A stretch of DNA of 64,000 nucleotides from Euglena gracilis (Eukaryota; Euglenida; Euglenophyceae; Euglenales). The notes below the pieces were generated by a model that ran no database searches, was not told the DNA's origin, and saw only the letters and a program-made list of their open reading frames with translations. The stretch covers positions 30,511,471 through 30,575,470 of the forward strand of contig CP154955.1 of assembly GCA_039621445.1 (NCBI GenBank). The letters are read 5' to 3'. The position numbers and the translations under genes were made by a program. Below, in pieces: positions 20,453 through 31,797 of this stretch. The number at the start of each line of letters is the position of its first letter. Positions within the stretch are counted from its first letter, which is position 1.

Positions 20453-21218
20453 TACCACTTGGAATTTCATTCTTACAATTTAAAAAAAAATTGGGTATTT
20501 TGAGCATTCGGAGAGCACCTCCCCTGGCAGGTATGGCGATGCCCGCAACAAACCCTGGATGAGGGGCGGAAGCAGAGATCGCCACACATAGATGTGGCTG
20601 CCACCCCAATCCTGCCGACACAGGCCCAGGCGCCAGTCGCGGTCGGCGACGGGGGACGACAGCGGGCGGCTTTTCACTAAACGCCGGTGGGATGGGGGGG
20701 CGGGTGCCCTCACCCACCCAGGGAACCCCCATTTATTCCATCGTCCTTGATAAACTGCTGGGATTTCTGTCAGCTTGACCCATACCCACACCCTGGGGCA
20801 GGACCACCCACCCAGTTTCACCTCCGGGGGGGGGGGGGAGGTGGCTTCTCAGTTGAAATGAAGCCTGGGTGGTGGCAACCCGATGGAGCGCTGGGAACGG
20901 AGACAACAAAGCCAGACCACCAGCCACACTCAGACCGAAGCGAATAGGTTTTGAAAAAAAATGTTGTGCAGGAGTATGGATTGTTTGGATCATACATGCA
21001 ACATAATAAAAATGACAATTTTTGCCCAAATTGCTCAGCATGTCGAGGCCATCGCCCCACCAGCCCACATTGACAGGGGTTGTTCACTTGCATTATTCAA
21101 ATTAGGGGTCCAATGCCACTCACTGCAGTGTGAGCCGCCTCGTCCGCTTACCTGAGGTTGGGTTTGCTTCGGAGACCAAAAGGGGTCAGGAAATGGAAAA
21201 CACCTGCTCGCATAGGAG
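20453..21218 (+). other. Intronic stretch, no supported exon
   Basis: A GC-rich island at 20500-20690 has donor-like CAG|GTATGG (20529) and acceptor-like 'ggcggaagcag' (20575), but its best frame ends at TAA (20681). I could not support an exon. Confidence 0.35.
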
Positions 21219-21550
21219 GAGGCACACACATACATACATACATACATACATACATACATACATACATACATACATACATACATACATACATACATACATA
21301 CATACATACATACATACATACATACATACATACATACATACATACATACATACATACATACATACATACATACATACATACATACATACATACATACATA
21401 CATACATACATACATACATACATACATACATACATACATACATACATACATACATACATACATACATACATACATACATACATACATACATACATACATA
21501 CATACATACATACATACATACATACATACATACATACATACATACATACA

Positions 21551-21582
<32 letters not shown>

Positions 21583-21858
21583 CATACACACACATACATA
21601 CATGCATACATACATACATACATACATACATACATACATACATACATACATACATACATACATACATACATACATACATACATACATACATACATACATA
21701 CATACATACATACATACATACACACACATACATACATACATACATACATACATACATACATACATACATACATACATACATACATACATACATACATACA
21801 TACATACATACATACATACATACATACATACATACATACATACATACATACATACTAC
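21219..21858. repeat. (ACAT)n microsatellite, about 640 bp
   Basis: Nearly perfect tetranucleotide array with two short interruptions (21581-21604 and 21719-21730). The very long ORFs of repeated Tyr-Ile-His-Thr or Tyr-Val-Cys-Met on both strands are products of the repeat. Confidence 0.95.
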
Positions 21859-22352
21859 ATATATACATACTACATGGATGCATACATACATGCATGCACG
21901 CAGGCAGGCAGGTATGTATGCACCTACCCACACACCCAGCCAGCCAGCCCCCCCCCCCGCAACCCACCAATGGGGGTGGGGCAAGGTCCGAAGCTTTGAA
22001 CCAAATTTTTTTGAATTATTCCTTTTTCGGGAGGGTTTCCTCTTCACAAGCTTTCCATGCGAAAATACTTTAAAAGTGTTTTTCTGCCCCTCCTTTCAGA
22101 GTAGAGTAAATGTTCTGCTGCAAACCCATAAATTGTTGTGGACATGCTCCCCCCCCCCCAGGGGGGAAGCCTCCGGGAAGGTACCACCTGATAGGTCTGC
22201 CCGGGGCAGCCCTGGCAACTGCCTATGATGCCAAACTCGCTATTCAGATTCCATATTTTTTAAAAAAGGGGAGGGAGAGTGGTTTCTGGCCCCTGCCAGG
22301 GATGGGATGTTCACAGCCACCTCCAAACGGGTTGTGTTATGTTTTTCCGCAG

Positions 22353-22379
22353 CTCTTGGATGCTAATGGCACACAGCCC
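22353..22379 (+). CDS. EF-hand-like exon, loop half
   Basis: Acceptor 'gtttttccgcag', then LLDANGTQP, then GTTGTG. The L-D-A-N-G-T start resembles the entry of an EF loop (L-D-A-D-G-S at 45460). Phase 0 to 0 fits the next exon. The donor is weak; an alternative GT at 22396 would end in phase 1. Confidence 0.4.
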
Positions 22380-22492
22380 GTTGTGATTGAGACAAGTGGG
22401 TTGAAAGGAAGCACCCAAAGGAGCTGCACACAGCAACACATTCAGTTCGCAACACGTTCCAGACGTGCAATGAATGCATTCTGTCTCTACAG

Positions 22493-22567
22493 GGGGTACC
22501 CTTCGAGCGGGTGGCACAGCATTTCTATCCCCGCGTCAGCTGGGATATGATCAGACCTCTCCTTACG
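22493..22567 (+). CDS. EF-hand-like exon, exit-helix half
   Basis: Acceptor 'gtctctacag', donor ACG|GTGTGT, phase 0 to 0, 25 codons. It reads GVPFERVAQHFYPRVSWDMI then RPLLT. It aligns residue by residue with AVTFYKLLRRLFPRLSWLNL at 36640, sharing the P/T-F, the (F/L)(Y/F)P turn and S-W. This strong match defines the family's second half. Confidence 0.65.
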
Positions 22568-23367
22568 GTGTGTACAACAAAAATTTGGAGTGTTGGTGTG
22601 TTTTGGCACCGCGACATGGAATCCTCCCCTGAGTTTGATTGGCATTTTTGCCCACTTCAGGCACTTTTTGGCCCCTTTTTGGCCATCTTGTCTATGGTTC
22701 CGAGATATCTTTGCCAACAAATCTGAAGCTGGGGCAAAGTCCACACAATTTTTGGCGGATGAGGTCAACAGGTCAACCCGTTTTTTTTTTTGATATTTTG
22801 TTGAGTATTTGACTAACTAGTGACCACCCGGTGTGGATTGGCAAAAGAATATTTGTGTGTTGGCGTGTATCGGCGGGATGAGCATTTGTGTTTCGATGTA
22901 CATCTCTGACACACACTCAGGAGAGGGCTGGCCGGGATCTGCCAGCAGTTCATGCAATGGCCCGCCCGCCGCCAAGCCAAACCTTTGCTGAGGAGTTCGC
23001 AGTATTCACGCAAAGTTGTAAGTCCAAAATCTGTGAAACCTCCCTTTTGCTAGCCGTTGGTTTTTTCCTGGGAATGATTTTCCGTAAATTAAAAAAAAAT
23101 ATGTTAACGTTTTTTTTTTCATTTATGCTGATTCTCCATGACAGGCGTTTTTCTCTTCTGCATCGTGGTCGGATGTATACGCACATATATGCATATTTAT
23201 CTTTATTTCATTTCTTTTCAAATATTATTCATTCCATGGGGAAAAAATGTTGGGGCGCAAAGGCAGCGAAGGCAATGCAGAGGGGGAAATATTTTTTACC
23301 ATTTTTTCCAAGCAGGACAGTTCAGGGGAGGAGGTTAAGAACAGAATTTCTCAATATATGTGTGTGT

Positions 23368-23570
<203 letters not shown>

Positions 23571-23606
23571 ACATATGGCAGCAACATCCTATTCCGGGGC
23601 TAAGTA

Positions 23607-23950
23607 GAACCTCCAAGGGGGTCCGGGTGGCATCTCCCTCGTCCGACCATCTGGGGAAAGTCGGGGTTCTTTTGGGGTTTGGGTTATGGTTCTGGCCAAT
23701 TCCTGGGGGGCTCCCCTTTCGGGAATTTTGGGAGAGGTTCGGCCGCATTTCCGGCCGAGTCCGGCAGAAATTGGGTCTAATTGCGGTAAAATTACGATGG
23801 AAATGCAACCCAAAAATCTTTCGAAACGGGTTACCCTGACTTCTGGCCTGAATTTTCGGCGCGACAATCCTAACCCTGACCCTATCCCTCCAATTGAGTC
23901 GGATGCGGGAGATGCCATACGGACCACCCCTGGAGATTCCATTTGACCCC
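23607..23950 (-). repeat. Dispersed repeat, inverted partner of 16111-16470
   Basis: Its complement follows 16111-16470 almost throughout. The outer part borders the C/G run at 23949-23958. Confidence 0.7.
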
Positions 23951-23995
23951 CCGGGGGGGACCAAGAAGAATGTTGTTGCATATATGTAAACAAGT

Positions 23996-24036
<41 letters not shown>

Positions 24037-24425
24037 CAAAGTTCAAAATCCGAATTTGAAAAATATAACAGTTAAGAAAATGTAAGCAATAAATAGAAAT
24101 TTTATCCGAGATTTTTTCCTTGTTTTTGTCCGAGAATGGTCAAAAACGCTTTATATAACCAACGGTATTTTGATTTCCCGTAAAAATGCTACATTCAAAC
24201 TGACTTGAAAATGAGAAAAAAAGTCCGTGACCTCCTAAATTGCGTTATGAATTAGAGTTATGAAGTTTTGTTTTGGCAACCACAGTTTTTTTGTGTATTT
24301 TTTGTTTTTCATGTTCACTGGATACACAACAGTTGTGTTATTGGATTCAGCGGTGTCCAAGGGCTTTCAAAATTTTTGTTATGCTTGGGCGCAGGCAAAT
24401 TGGACTGCCCACTTTTACGCCGCAG

Positions 24426-24626
24426 CTGGCCGAAGCCGAAGTCTCAACCAGTTGGAACCTGCTCCTAAATTCCAACAAAGGCATGCCCCTAATCCAGGAC
24501 CTGTACAGCCAATTCTGCAGCCCGGCGGAGATGGGGGCCAATGGAATGCTGCGGTGTGCCTTTTGGATGCAGATACTCCCCCTTTGCCCAACGACCACCC
24601 CCAAAATGCCGACCACCCCCCGGCAG
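24426..24626 (+). CDS. EF-hand-like exon with complete unit
   Basis: Acceptor 'cttttacgccgcag', donor CGGCAG|GTCAGG, phase 0 to 0, 67 codons. It reads LAEAEVSTSWNLLLNSNKGM then PLIQDLYSQFCSPAEMGANG. N-S-N-K-G-M-P-L-I-Q-D-L has EF-loop spacing (ligand-like positions 1 and 3, glycine, hydrophobic), then the helix and F-C-S-P in place of LFP. Other frames are open but lack this pattern. The 3' border could lie earlier (GT at 24553). Confidence 0.55.
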
Positions 24627-25300
24627 GTCAGGGGTTGCAGGTCAGGGGGTGCGTACGACCACCCCCTCCCCCCCCCCTGGTCGGGGGGTTGTAGGAACTC
24701 GGTTGGTGGGCAAGGGGGGGGTAGCTATCACCGGCAATATGTAACAGACACAACAGCATCTGTCCCCCAAACAGAGGATATGGATATCCCTGATGGCTGC
24801 CTTCTGGCCCTTCCACCTGCTGGCAGCTGAGTTGTCGCCAGAGATTTTTTTTAAAAGATTTTGTGACTTGGGGGGGGGGGTGGGTGGGCGAATAGATGCG
24901 GACCAGTGGAACCCCGGGGTGGGAGGTTCGTGCGAGTGGGTACCTCGCCGAAGCCGGGGTTTATGGCACAAAGCGCCGAAAAAACTTTGTATTTAGACTG
25001 ACTAATTCACGTTTGATTTGTGCAAGTCCACTTTTCTGTGTTGAGTACAGACTAACCTAAGAAGGGCAGCTGGAAGTGCCTGATTTTTTTCCTGCTTTTG
25101 AAGGTGCAAAAATCGGCAAAAATGGATTGAAATTTGGCTGTCCAGCTCAAGTTTTGGGTAAAAAGATTTTTTTTGTATACCCGGCAGCTTTGACGGCATT
25201 TTTTGCACTTTTGAATTTTCGGAACCCATTTCGATCCTGGAACAGGTCCAGTTCCACTTGAGGTCCACTATGGGAGCAGTAGCCAGCAACTTTTTTCCAG

Positions 25301-25408
25301 CCAACTCGAATCACCCAAAGTTGCCAAAATGCCCAAGTGAGGCTGTGAGGGAAAAGGCTGACACAGATCGCAATGAATCATTGTCCAATGAATGGGCCAT
25401 TCCTGCAG
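25301..25408 (+). CDS. EF-hand-like exon
   Basis: Acceptor 'caacttttttccag', donor GCAG|GTGATC, phases 1 to 1. It reads NSNHPKLPKCPSEAVREKAD then TDRNESLSNEWAIPAG. D-T-D-R-N-E-S-L-S-N-E is a good EF loop (D1, D3, N5, hydrophobic 8), with Glu one place before position 12. Its first bases lie inside the dispersed repeat at 25200-25320, so the acceptor may have been supplied by that repeat. Confidence 0.5.
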
Positions 25409-25956
25409 GTGATCAGTGTGAACCAAAAACCCAAAAACCAAAACCAATACTCAGGGCGCGGAATTGATCAACAAGAGATGCTTGAAGGGCTGGTTTTGTC
25501 AGCATGAACAGGTTACAATGGAATCAGAAATGAATATAAAGTCTGGGATATGTGGAGCACACGCCTCTTCATTTTCCCAGAGACAGCCAAATACCTGAAA
25601 TTGACATTTCCTCAAAGAAGGCATTGGCAATGCTTCTATTCAGACGACATAACATTGGCATTCAAAAAAATTATTTTTTTGTGTTTACTGCCTCCCCTGC
25701 AAAGTTATTTTGGAACGCGAAGCATTAAGGCATTGCAAAGTGATTTGGGAGGGGAGGTTTACAGGTAAGCGAACAATTGTATGTGCACCACAGTTTGGGG
25801 TTTTGCTTTCCAGAATTTAGCCTTTCAGAATTGATTTCATTGAATATGTCTAGTGCATTAGAATGCATCAGAGATTGCACAGTGGGCACCGTTTCCAGTT
25901 GGGTATTTAATTTTTTTTGTTTGATCCCCCCTCCCCCCTGGTGCCTTGTTCTGCAG

Positions 25957-26076
25957 ATTGTCTGCACCCCCTGTGGATGGCCTGATGATGGGCCCCTATT
26001 ACTTGTCCTCCGACAGCTTCTGGGACGAGGCAACGATCCAGCCAGACACGCGGGACGATGCTTTTCCCGAATACAC
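25957..26076 (+). CDS. EF-hand-like exon
   Basis: Acceptor 'gccttgttctgcag', donor CAC|GTGTGC, phase 0 to 0, 40 codons. It reads IVCTPCGWPDDGPLLLVLRQ then LLGRGNDPARHAG. D-D-G-P-L-L-L-V-L-R-Q-L-L follows the loop-to-exit-helix pattern. A second frame is also plausible as protein, so the frame choice is tentative. Confidence 0.4.
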
Positions 26077-26239
26077 GTGTGCCCGGAGAATGGGGGGGGG
26101 GGCACACCCTGGCAGGGGACCCGACCCCCGGGGGCTGGGACAGATGGAAGCCCTTCGGCTTTGTGGTTTGCGGGGGTCCTCGAGGGGGTCAGGTGGTAGG
26201 GGGGGGGAATCCAGACCATATGCTGTTCTGCTGATTTTT

Positions 26240-26395
26240 GGGCAGGTTTTGGGCCAAGACAGCACAAATGCAACAAATGCATCAAAAAAAAATGATACAA
26301 AGCAAGGAAAATGTTCTCGAGGCCCAATTTCAGAACCTGGGATGCAACTCCTAATCCTGACACAACTTTTATGATTATCCTCATTCTAAACCGAA
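26240..26395 (+). repeat. Dispersed repeat (pairs with 26838-26985)
   Basis: Both copies have 'caaatgcatcaaa', 'caaggaaaatg', then 'ccaggg/ctggg-tgcaactc' and 'ctgacaca / ctggcaca'. The related 28270-28385 stretch is more diverged. Confidence 0.45.
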
Positions 26396-26559
26396 ATTCT
26401 AGTGAGGGCCAGGGCCAGGGTTCGCTTTGCGAGAAAATCGAAATATGGTTAGATGGGTTGTTCTAAAGGCTTCAAATCGTGTTTGATTATTTTCTTTGAC
26501 TTTTTCACTTTCGAGATGTTTTCAAAAGAATCGTGGCTTTTTTGACCCAAAGAGGCCGC

Positions 26560-26790
26560 AAACAGCAAGGAAATCGACAAAGAAAAACCAACGGTCCCAC
26601 GGCGTTGCATGGGCTTGAGTGTCTTATTGACCTATTCTGATGACTTGTGAGCCCTTTGGAGAGCATCTCCAAATACATATTTTCTTCTTTTTTTCTTTTT
26701 TTTTCTTCTGGCAGAAAGGTGCTGTTGTAGAGCCCCTTTTTGGGGATTTGGGTTTGGTGAGACGAGCTCAACTCAGGCTAGACGCAAACT
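26560..26790 (+). repeat. Dispersed repeat (pairs with 30465-30695)
   Basis: Shared blocks are 'gttgcatgggcttgag', 'ttttggagagc' or its variant, 'tggcagaaaggygct', 'gacgagc' and 'gctaga'. The ORFs across the 'tggcag' acceptor-like site are not conserved as protein, so I treat it as repeat rather than exon. Confidence 0.55.
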
Positions 26791-26837
26791 TACTCAGGTG
26801 GGTATCGGGTTTTGCTGTTATGCCGATTTGGAGCAGA

Positions 26838-26985
26838 TTTTTGTCCAAAACAGGTCAAAGATCAGGAATAACAAATGCATCAAAATTGCACAAATCAAGG
26901 AAAATGACCGGAATCTTATTTTTAGAACCCAGGGTGCAACTCTTGCTCCTGGCACACTCTTGTGATTGACCGCAATTTAAATTGA
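26838..26985 (+). repeat. Dispersed repeat (pairs with 26240-26395)
   Basis: Second copy; see the partner for landmarks. Confidence 0.45.
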
Positions 26986-27229
26986 AATCGCTGTGAAAAC
27001 GGCGCACCTGATACGCACCTGAGTGAACCATCCACGTCTAATTATATCATTGGGACCCCTCCTGGGGTCAGGATTCTTTTTGACATCCCCTCCAGGGGAG
27101 AAGGGGGTCCCTCCACCCACCCACGCGGCCCGGCGCAGAACCCCCTGCGGGGGGAAGTGGGTGGGGGGATGTGGTCCAGTCTGGACCACAACATTGCTTC
27201 AGGTGTGTCCGACCCCCCGGGGGGGGGGG

Positions 27230-27345
27230 GCTGATTGACTGGTTTTATCAGAGTGGCAGACTGATTTTTGGCACCAGACCCCCCCCCCCGGGGTGGGGAT
27301 AGGCCTGGATCTGCTGAAAGTGGCCACCTGGCATCGAGGCGCCGG
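27230..27345 (+). repeat. GACTGACTGG-type hairpin repeat, degenerate
   Basis: TGATTGACTGG, a C/G palindrome and GAGGCGCCGGAAGGC occur in the usual order. Confidence 0.4.
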
Positions 27346-27639
27346 AAGGCATCCGATATCAATCCCTCCTGAAAAAAACGCCATTTTGAAGGGAAATTGG
27401 CTTGTTTTTTTTGGCAGGCACCAGGGCCCAAAACTGACCCCCTGGGGGGTCTTCCTGCTATGGGCAGAGATTGGTAAAAAGAACACACACACGCCTGCAC
27501 GCACGGTCAGTCTGTGTGTTTTCATATATCTGCATGTGTGCGTGTTTACATCTGTGCACACACAAACACACGTGTTTTATGTGTGTTCATGTGTGTGCTT
27601 TCGCGCGAGGGTGTGGCTTTGGGTGTGGTGTGGGTCAAA

Positions 27640-28780
27640 ACGGGTCAAAAGAAATCGAAAAAAATTCTTTGTCCGGAACGATGTTTTTTTGGTCTCCCGG
27701 ACCCGAAAAGCCAGTTTTCGAGCCCAAAATGAGCGTTTTTCGCCCCCCGAGCCTCGTTTTTGGCCCGAAAGACACGTATTCTGGGTCAAAAACCGGTTGA
27801 AAAGGTCGAAAAATTGAGAATTTTTTCTGCCCGAAACCATGTGTTTTTGGTCTCCCAGACCCGGAAAACCTGTTTTTGAGCCCAAAATGAGCGTTTTTCG
27901 ACCCTCCGGCGCCCCGTTTTGAGCGCGAAACCAATGGACTTTGGGTGAAAAATGTATGAGGTATGGGGGGTCGCTGAGCTCTTATCCTTTTATGGGTTAG
28001 AGCGAAGCTTACCCCTGTCGAAACCCCCCCCCCCGCCCCCCCCCCCCCCCCCCCCCGGGTCGGGGCCACCAGGAGAACCGACGGATTATCACCATGATCC
28101 CGGCCCCGTTCCCGGAATTTTTTTTTCAGTTGCGAGCAATTTGATTTCTAGTTTTTGAACCACCTGGGTTTGACCCCCAATTCCCCGCCAGGCCCGAGTT
28201 ATTCACGCGCGAAGGGGTCCAAACTGGGTAGGATCGGCCCCCCCCTTTTTAAGCCCCCCCTTTGGACCATTTTGGGCCCAAAAATCGATATTTTCAAAAT
28301 ATCCGAAAATGATGCAAAATCAAAGGAAATGTCCGGGGACCTGAATTGAAGCCCTTGGAACGCTCTATCTACTGGTATTTTGATTTCCCCGCAACTCCCC
28401 GCCTAGCCCGAGATACGGCCGTTTTTCGGCCAATTTAGGCCATTTTGTACACTTTTTCCACTGTCCGTTTTCGGCCAAAAAAAGTCAAAAAAATCGAAAC
28501 AATTTTTTTTGACCGAAACGATGTTTTTTGGCCTCCCAGACCCGGAAAACCTGTTTTTGAGCCGAAAATGGGTGTTTTTCGACCCACCAGCGCCCCGTTT
28601 TGGGCCCGAACTCATTGACTTTGGGTCATTTTCGGGTCAAAAAAAGTCGAAAAAATTGAAAAGCGTTTTTTTTGCCCAAAACGATGTTCTTTGGCCTCCC
28701 GGACCCGGAAAAGGTGTTTTTTTTTGAGCCAAAAATGAGCGTTTTCCACCCCCCCCCCCTGGCGCCCTGTTTCGCGCACA
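27640..28780 (+). repeat. About 155-bp repeat, two tandem pairs
   Basis: Units start near 27645, 27808, 28485 and 28636. Each carries 'tcgaaaaaa', 'cgatgttttttgg', 'ctcccggacccggaaaa', 'gagcccaaaatgagcgtttt' and a C-rich then 'cgttttgggcccgaa' segment. The gap 27935-28440 is filled by a C run and the dispersed repeat at 28059. Confidence 0.7.
28059..28246 (+). repeat. Dispersed intron repeat, copy 2 (pairs with 6340-6526)
   Basis: Same order and orientation as copy 1. It is preceded by a run of about 36 C interrupted once by G (28024-28056). Confidence 0.7.
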
Positions 28781-28931
28781 AAACCCTTGCATTTCAGTCA
28801 AAAGAGCTCCATGGACTGGTTGACTGGATGGAGTCTCCCAGTCCATCAATGGAGTGGGATGGTTTATAGGGGGGGTTCAATGAAGGGGTGGATGCGCGCT
28901 TGTTAAAAGCTCTGCACTATTCAAAACCTGG

Positions 28932-29189
28932 TCATGGCCACTTTGTGCCATGACTCAGAACAGCTGACCTCAATATTATATTTGATGGAATCAACCCAAA
29001 CGAAGGAATTACTGATGATTTTGTGGCTGCTTTTCTTAAAACTGTTGTCCAATCTAGGTGGTAAAAGAGCTTCGTTTTTAATATTTCTGCCGTTGGATGT
29101 GATTCACAATTCAGATGAGGAGTGTGCATTGGTTTTCTGGACAGGTTTAGTGAAAAACCAGGAGATTTTTGGGTTGCACAAATAATCAC
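28932..29189 (-). other. Minus-strand ORF of unknown nature, 85 codons
   Basis: It includes LFYHLDWTTVLRKAATKSSV. The x-F-x-x-L-D-W-x-x-L spacing recalls the C-terminal tail of AGC-type protein kinases, but nothing upstream resembles a kinase domain. It lies within a + strand intron, so it may be a remnant carried by a mobile element. A + strand ORF overlaps the same stretch. No firm function can be given. Confidence 0.25.
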
Positions 29190-29599
29190 GAATAATCACG
29201 AATCAGAATGGAGGGTCCCTAGCACGAATTTGTAGGAAAACCCGGTGGGTGGGGTAACCGCCTCCCCCCCGTCTTAAAAAACCCCTGGGCCGGATGCCAG
29301 AAGAAAAAAAAAATGATAAAAATGCTTGATTTTTCACCATTTTTTAATCCAATTTTTGTTAATCCAAAAATACTCACAAACACCAAAACATCGTCAAAAA
29401 ACGTGCAACGTGCTCAAAACTGAGGAAAAGGGGCATTTTTAAATCATTTTTCGATGCACAGCACCAGTCCCAACTCAAGCCAGGCATCATTTTGTGAGGA
29501 AAGCGGAATACGGTCAGATAGGTCGATGTGGGGGCTTTAAGTTGTGTTCGATTGAAGACGTGTTGTTTGGGGGGTAGCCTGGCCGTGGGGGGGGGGTTC

Positions 29600-29765
29600 T
29601 GGGGGGTACGTACCTGGTACAAGGCGCGTACCTGGTACAAGCAGGTACTGGGGTACATACCAGGTACAACCCCCCCACACCGGTGCCAACAAGGCCTATA
29701 TCTAAACAGGTACGTACCCCCCCAGGACCTGCGTCTACCTGTACAGGTACAGGTACACAACAAAG
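29600..29765. repeat. GGTACGTACC / CAGGTAC array, part 1
   Basis: GGTACGTACC palindromes, CAGGTACAACAGGTAC-like words and C/G runs alternate, with 'ccccaggacctgcgt' recurring. Confidence 0.65.
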
Positions 29766-29777
29766 GACTTGGTAACA

Positions 29778-30082
29778 CAAGGGATTTTATTATTTTGGGG
29801 CCCTCCAACAATAGAACAACAAAAGGGATTTGCCCCCCAAAATGATATGGAAACACAAGGGATTTGCCCACCAAAATGACTTGGAAACACAAGGGATTTT
29901 GTTATTTTGGGGCTCCCGAGCAGTTGGACAACAAAGAGGATTTGCCCACCAAAATGATTTGGAAACACAAGAGATTTTGTTATTTTGGGGCCCTCCAACA
30001 ATTGAACAACAAAGGGGATTTGCCCACCAAAATGACTTGGAACCACAAGGGATTTTGTTATTTTGGGGTCTCCAACAATCGT
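29778..30082 (+). repeat. Minisatellite, about three and a half units of about 105 bp
   Basis: The unit is 'gggattttgttattttgggg', 'ctccaacaat', 'acaacaaa', 'gatttgcccaccaaaatga', 'ttggaa(c/a)cacaa'. The 'gggattttgttattt' block is shared with the 14.6 kb minisatellite. Confidence 0.75.
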
Positions 30083-30425
30083 GTATCCCCCCCAGGACCT
30101 GCGTGTACCTGTATAGGTACAACAGGTACTGGGGGGGGGTACGTACCTGTTTAGACATAGGCCTTGTCGGCGCCGGTGTGGGGGGGTACGTACCCCCTCC
30201 AGGACCTCCGTGTGCCCCCCCAGGACCTGCGTGTACCCCCCAGGACCTGGACAGGTACAACAGGTACGGGGGGTGGGGGTACGTACCTATTTAGACATGT
30301 GCCTTGTCGGCGCGGTGTGGGGGGGTACGTACCCCCCAGGACCTGCCTGTACCCCTCCAGGACCTGGACAGGTACAACAGGTTGTACCCCAGGTACGTAC
30401 CCCCCAGGACCCCCCCAGGCCCAGA
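30083..30425. repeat. GGTACGTACC / CAGGTAC array, part 2
   Basis: Continues the 29.6 kb array on the other side of the minisatellite. 'tttagacatagg/tgccttgtcggcg' occurs at 30151 and 30291, with a related form in the opposite sense near 29690. Confidence 0.65.
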
Positions 30426-30464
30426 CCGGCACCCTGTTGTTTGGACTAATTGAATTTTTTTGCA

Positions 30465-30695
30465 GAAACTTTTGCAAAAAAAACAACAACCGTGTAAGCG
30501 AGCCGTGGTGTTACCGGGGAAACTGAGTTGCATGGGCTTGAGTTGTGTTATTGACCCGTTTTGATGATTTGTTAGTCCTTTTGGAGAGCTATCACCAAAA
30601 AGCTTTTTTTTATGGCAGAAAGGCGCTTTTTTACAACCCCTTTTTTGGACTTGGGCCCGGCAAGACGAGCGCAACCCGGGCTAGATTCGGGTTAG
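30465..30695 (+). repeat. Dispersed repeat (pairs with 26560-26790)
   Basis: Second copy; see the partner for landmarks. Confidence 0.55.
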
Positions 30696-31184
30696 GAATG
30701 AGTATAATTTTTTTATATGAACCATAGACCATATGATATTTCTTGATTATAAGAGAAGTTCCCAGCATGGGAGTCAGTTTACACCGGAAAGTTTGCTTCG
30801 CTCATTTGCCTTGGAAATGTATTTCCCCTGTGGTAAACTTCGCTCTTATATGTAAAGGAATCAGAGCTCAACAAACCCTCTGGCCTGCTCCTGACATAGC
30901 CGTAACCCGAAACCCAACCATTCTCCAAAACTAATTTTGACCCTAATTCGGAAATTGACGCACCGTCAATGTCAGAGCAGCCCTGCATCGGAACCTGGGA
31001 GTTGGGGACCCGTCCCACTTGCATCAGAGGGAGTGGGAACTCTTGCTGGGGGTGCCCTTTATTGCCAACACCAGGGTTCCGATTTATATATAAAAAAATC
31101 GTCTGATGCAGTTGAGCTCTCTGTATTGGCAGATTTCTGCTGCACGTTTGGGGTGTTGCCCCTCTCCGCGCCGTCCATCACCAG

Positions 31185-31257
31185 GGTGACCTTCGAGCAG
31201 CTGCTGCGAGCGCTCTTCCCCTCCATGCAGCCCGCGGCCGCCTGCTGCCTCGCCAAG
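31185..31257 (+). CDS. EF-hand-like exon, exit-helix half
   Basis: Acceptor 'gccgtccatcaccag', donor AAG|GTGCCG, phases 2 to 0. It reads VTFEQLLRALFPSMQPAAAC then CLAK. V-T-F-x-x-L-L-R-x-L-F-P is identical in pattern to the exon at 36591. An upstream loop half should exist but was not located. Confidence 0.7.
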
Positions 31258-31345
31258 GTGCCGCCCCCTTTGCAATCCGGTAGCGTTGCCAGCATCGGAT
31301 GCCCGAAACTGGTTCACGGCGATGTGCTTGTGTGGCTTTGTACAG

Positions 31346-31429
31346 TGCGGCCTCGATTTCTGGGAGTATGTGGAGCTTCGGAAGATGTTTGACGCGGAGG
31401 ATGCAGACCGCTTCCAGATCGACGCTTAC
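31346..31429 (+). CDS. EF-hand-like exon with loop
   Basis: Acceptor 'gctttgtacag', donor TAC|GTGTGT, phase 0 to 0, 28 codons. It reads CGLDFWEYVELRKMFDAEDA then DRFQIDAY. The M-F-D-A-E-D-A-D-R-F-Q-I-D start is EF-like, with several acidic ligand candidates but no loop glycine at position 6. It joins in phase to 31257 and 31598. Confidence 0.65.
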
Positions 31430-31597
31430 GTGTGTCAGTGAGAGTGTGGGCGTGAGTGATTGCGGGAATCGGTGCATGGTGTGTGCCGGGGGGGGGGATG
31501 AGGGTGTCCGTTCACAGTTGGGCCAGTCTGGGTGATTTTTATACAAAAGTTTAATTCTTTTTAAATGTCCAACGAGATACGTCCCCGCCTGTTGCAG

Positions 31598-31676
31598 GAT
31601 TTCCTCCACCTGCCTCCCCACCGAGGGGTACATTGGAACCTCCACATCTTTCTCCAGGCAGACACTGAGAAGACTG
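31598..31676 (+). CDS. EF-hand-like exon ending inside the loop
   Basis: Acceptor 'cccgcctgttgcag', donor ACTG|GTGTGT, phases 0 to 1. It reads DFLHLPPHRGVHWNLHIFLQ then ADTEKTG. The loop A-D-T-E-K-T-G is cut in the glycine codon, the same place as the intron at 45482. The intron (31677-32332) opens with a GT/GC microsatellite. Confidence 0.65.
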
Positions 31677-31797
31677 GTGTGTTTTGCGTGTGTTGTGTGC
31701 GTGCATGCGTTCATGCGTACGTGCGTGCGTGCGTGCATGCGTGCGTGTTGTGTGTGTGTGTGTGTGTATGTGTGTGTGTGTGTGTGTGCCTATGTGC
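31677..31797 (+). repeat. (GTGC)n/(GT)n microsatellite at the 5' splice site
   Basis: The repeat starts at the donor itself. ORFs rich in Val-Cys or His-Thr here are artefacts. Confidence 0.8.

Noticed and set aside
20500-20690. GC-rich island with splice-like borders as an exon
   Set aside because: The best frame hits TAA at 20681 and the other frames show no repeat-unit match.
21035-22228. ORFs of up to 356 codons on both strands
   Set aside because: They are translations of the (ACAT)n microsatellite, open in every frame because the unit contains no stop.
26700-26800. Exon after 'cttctggcag' at 26711
   Set aside because: The same acceptor-like site recurs in the dispersed repeat at 30620, where the reading frame is not conserved.
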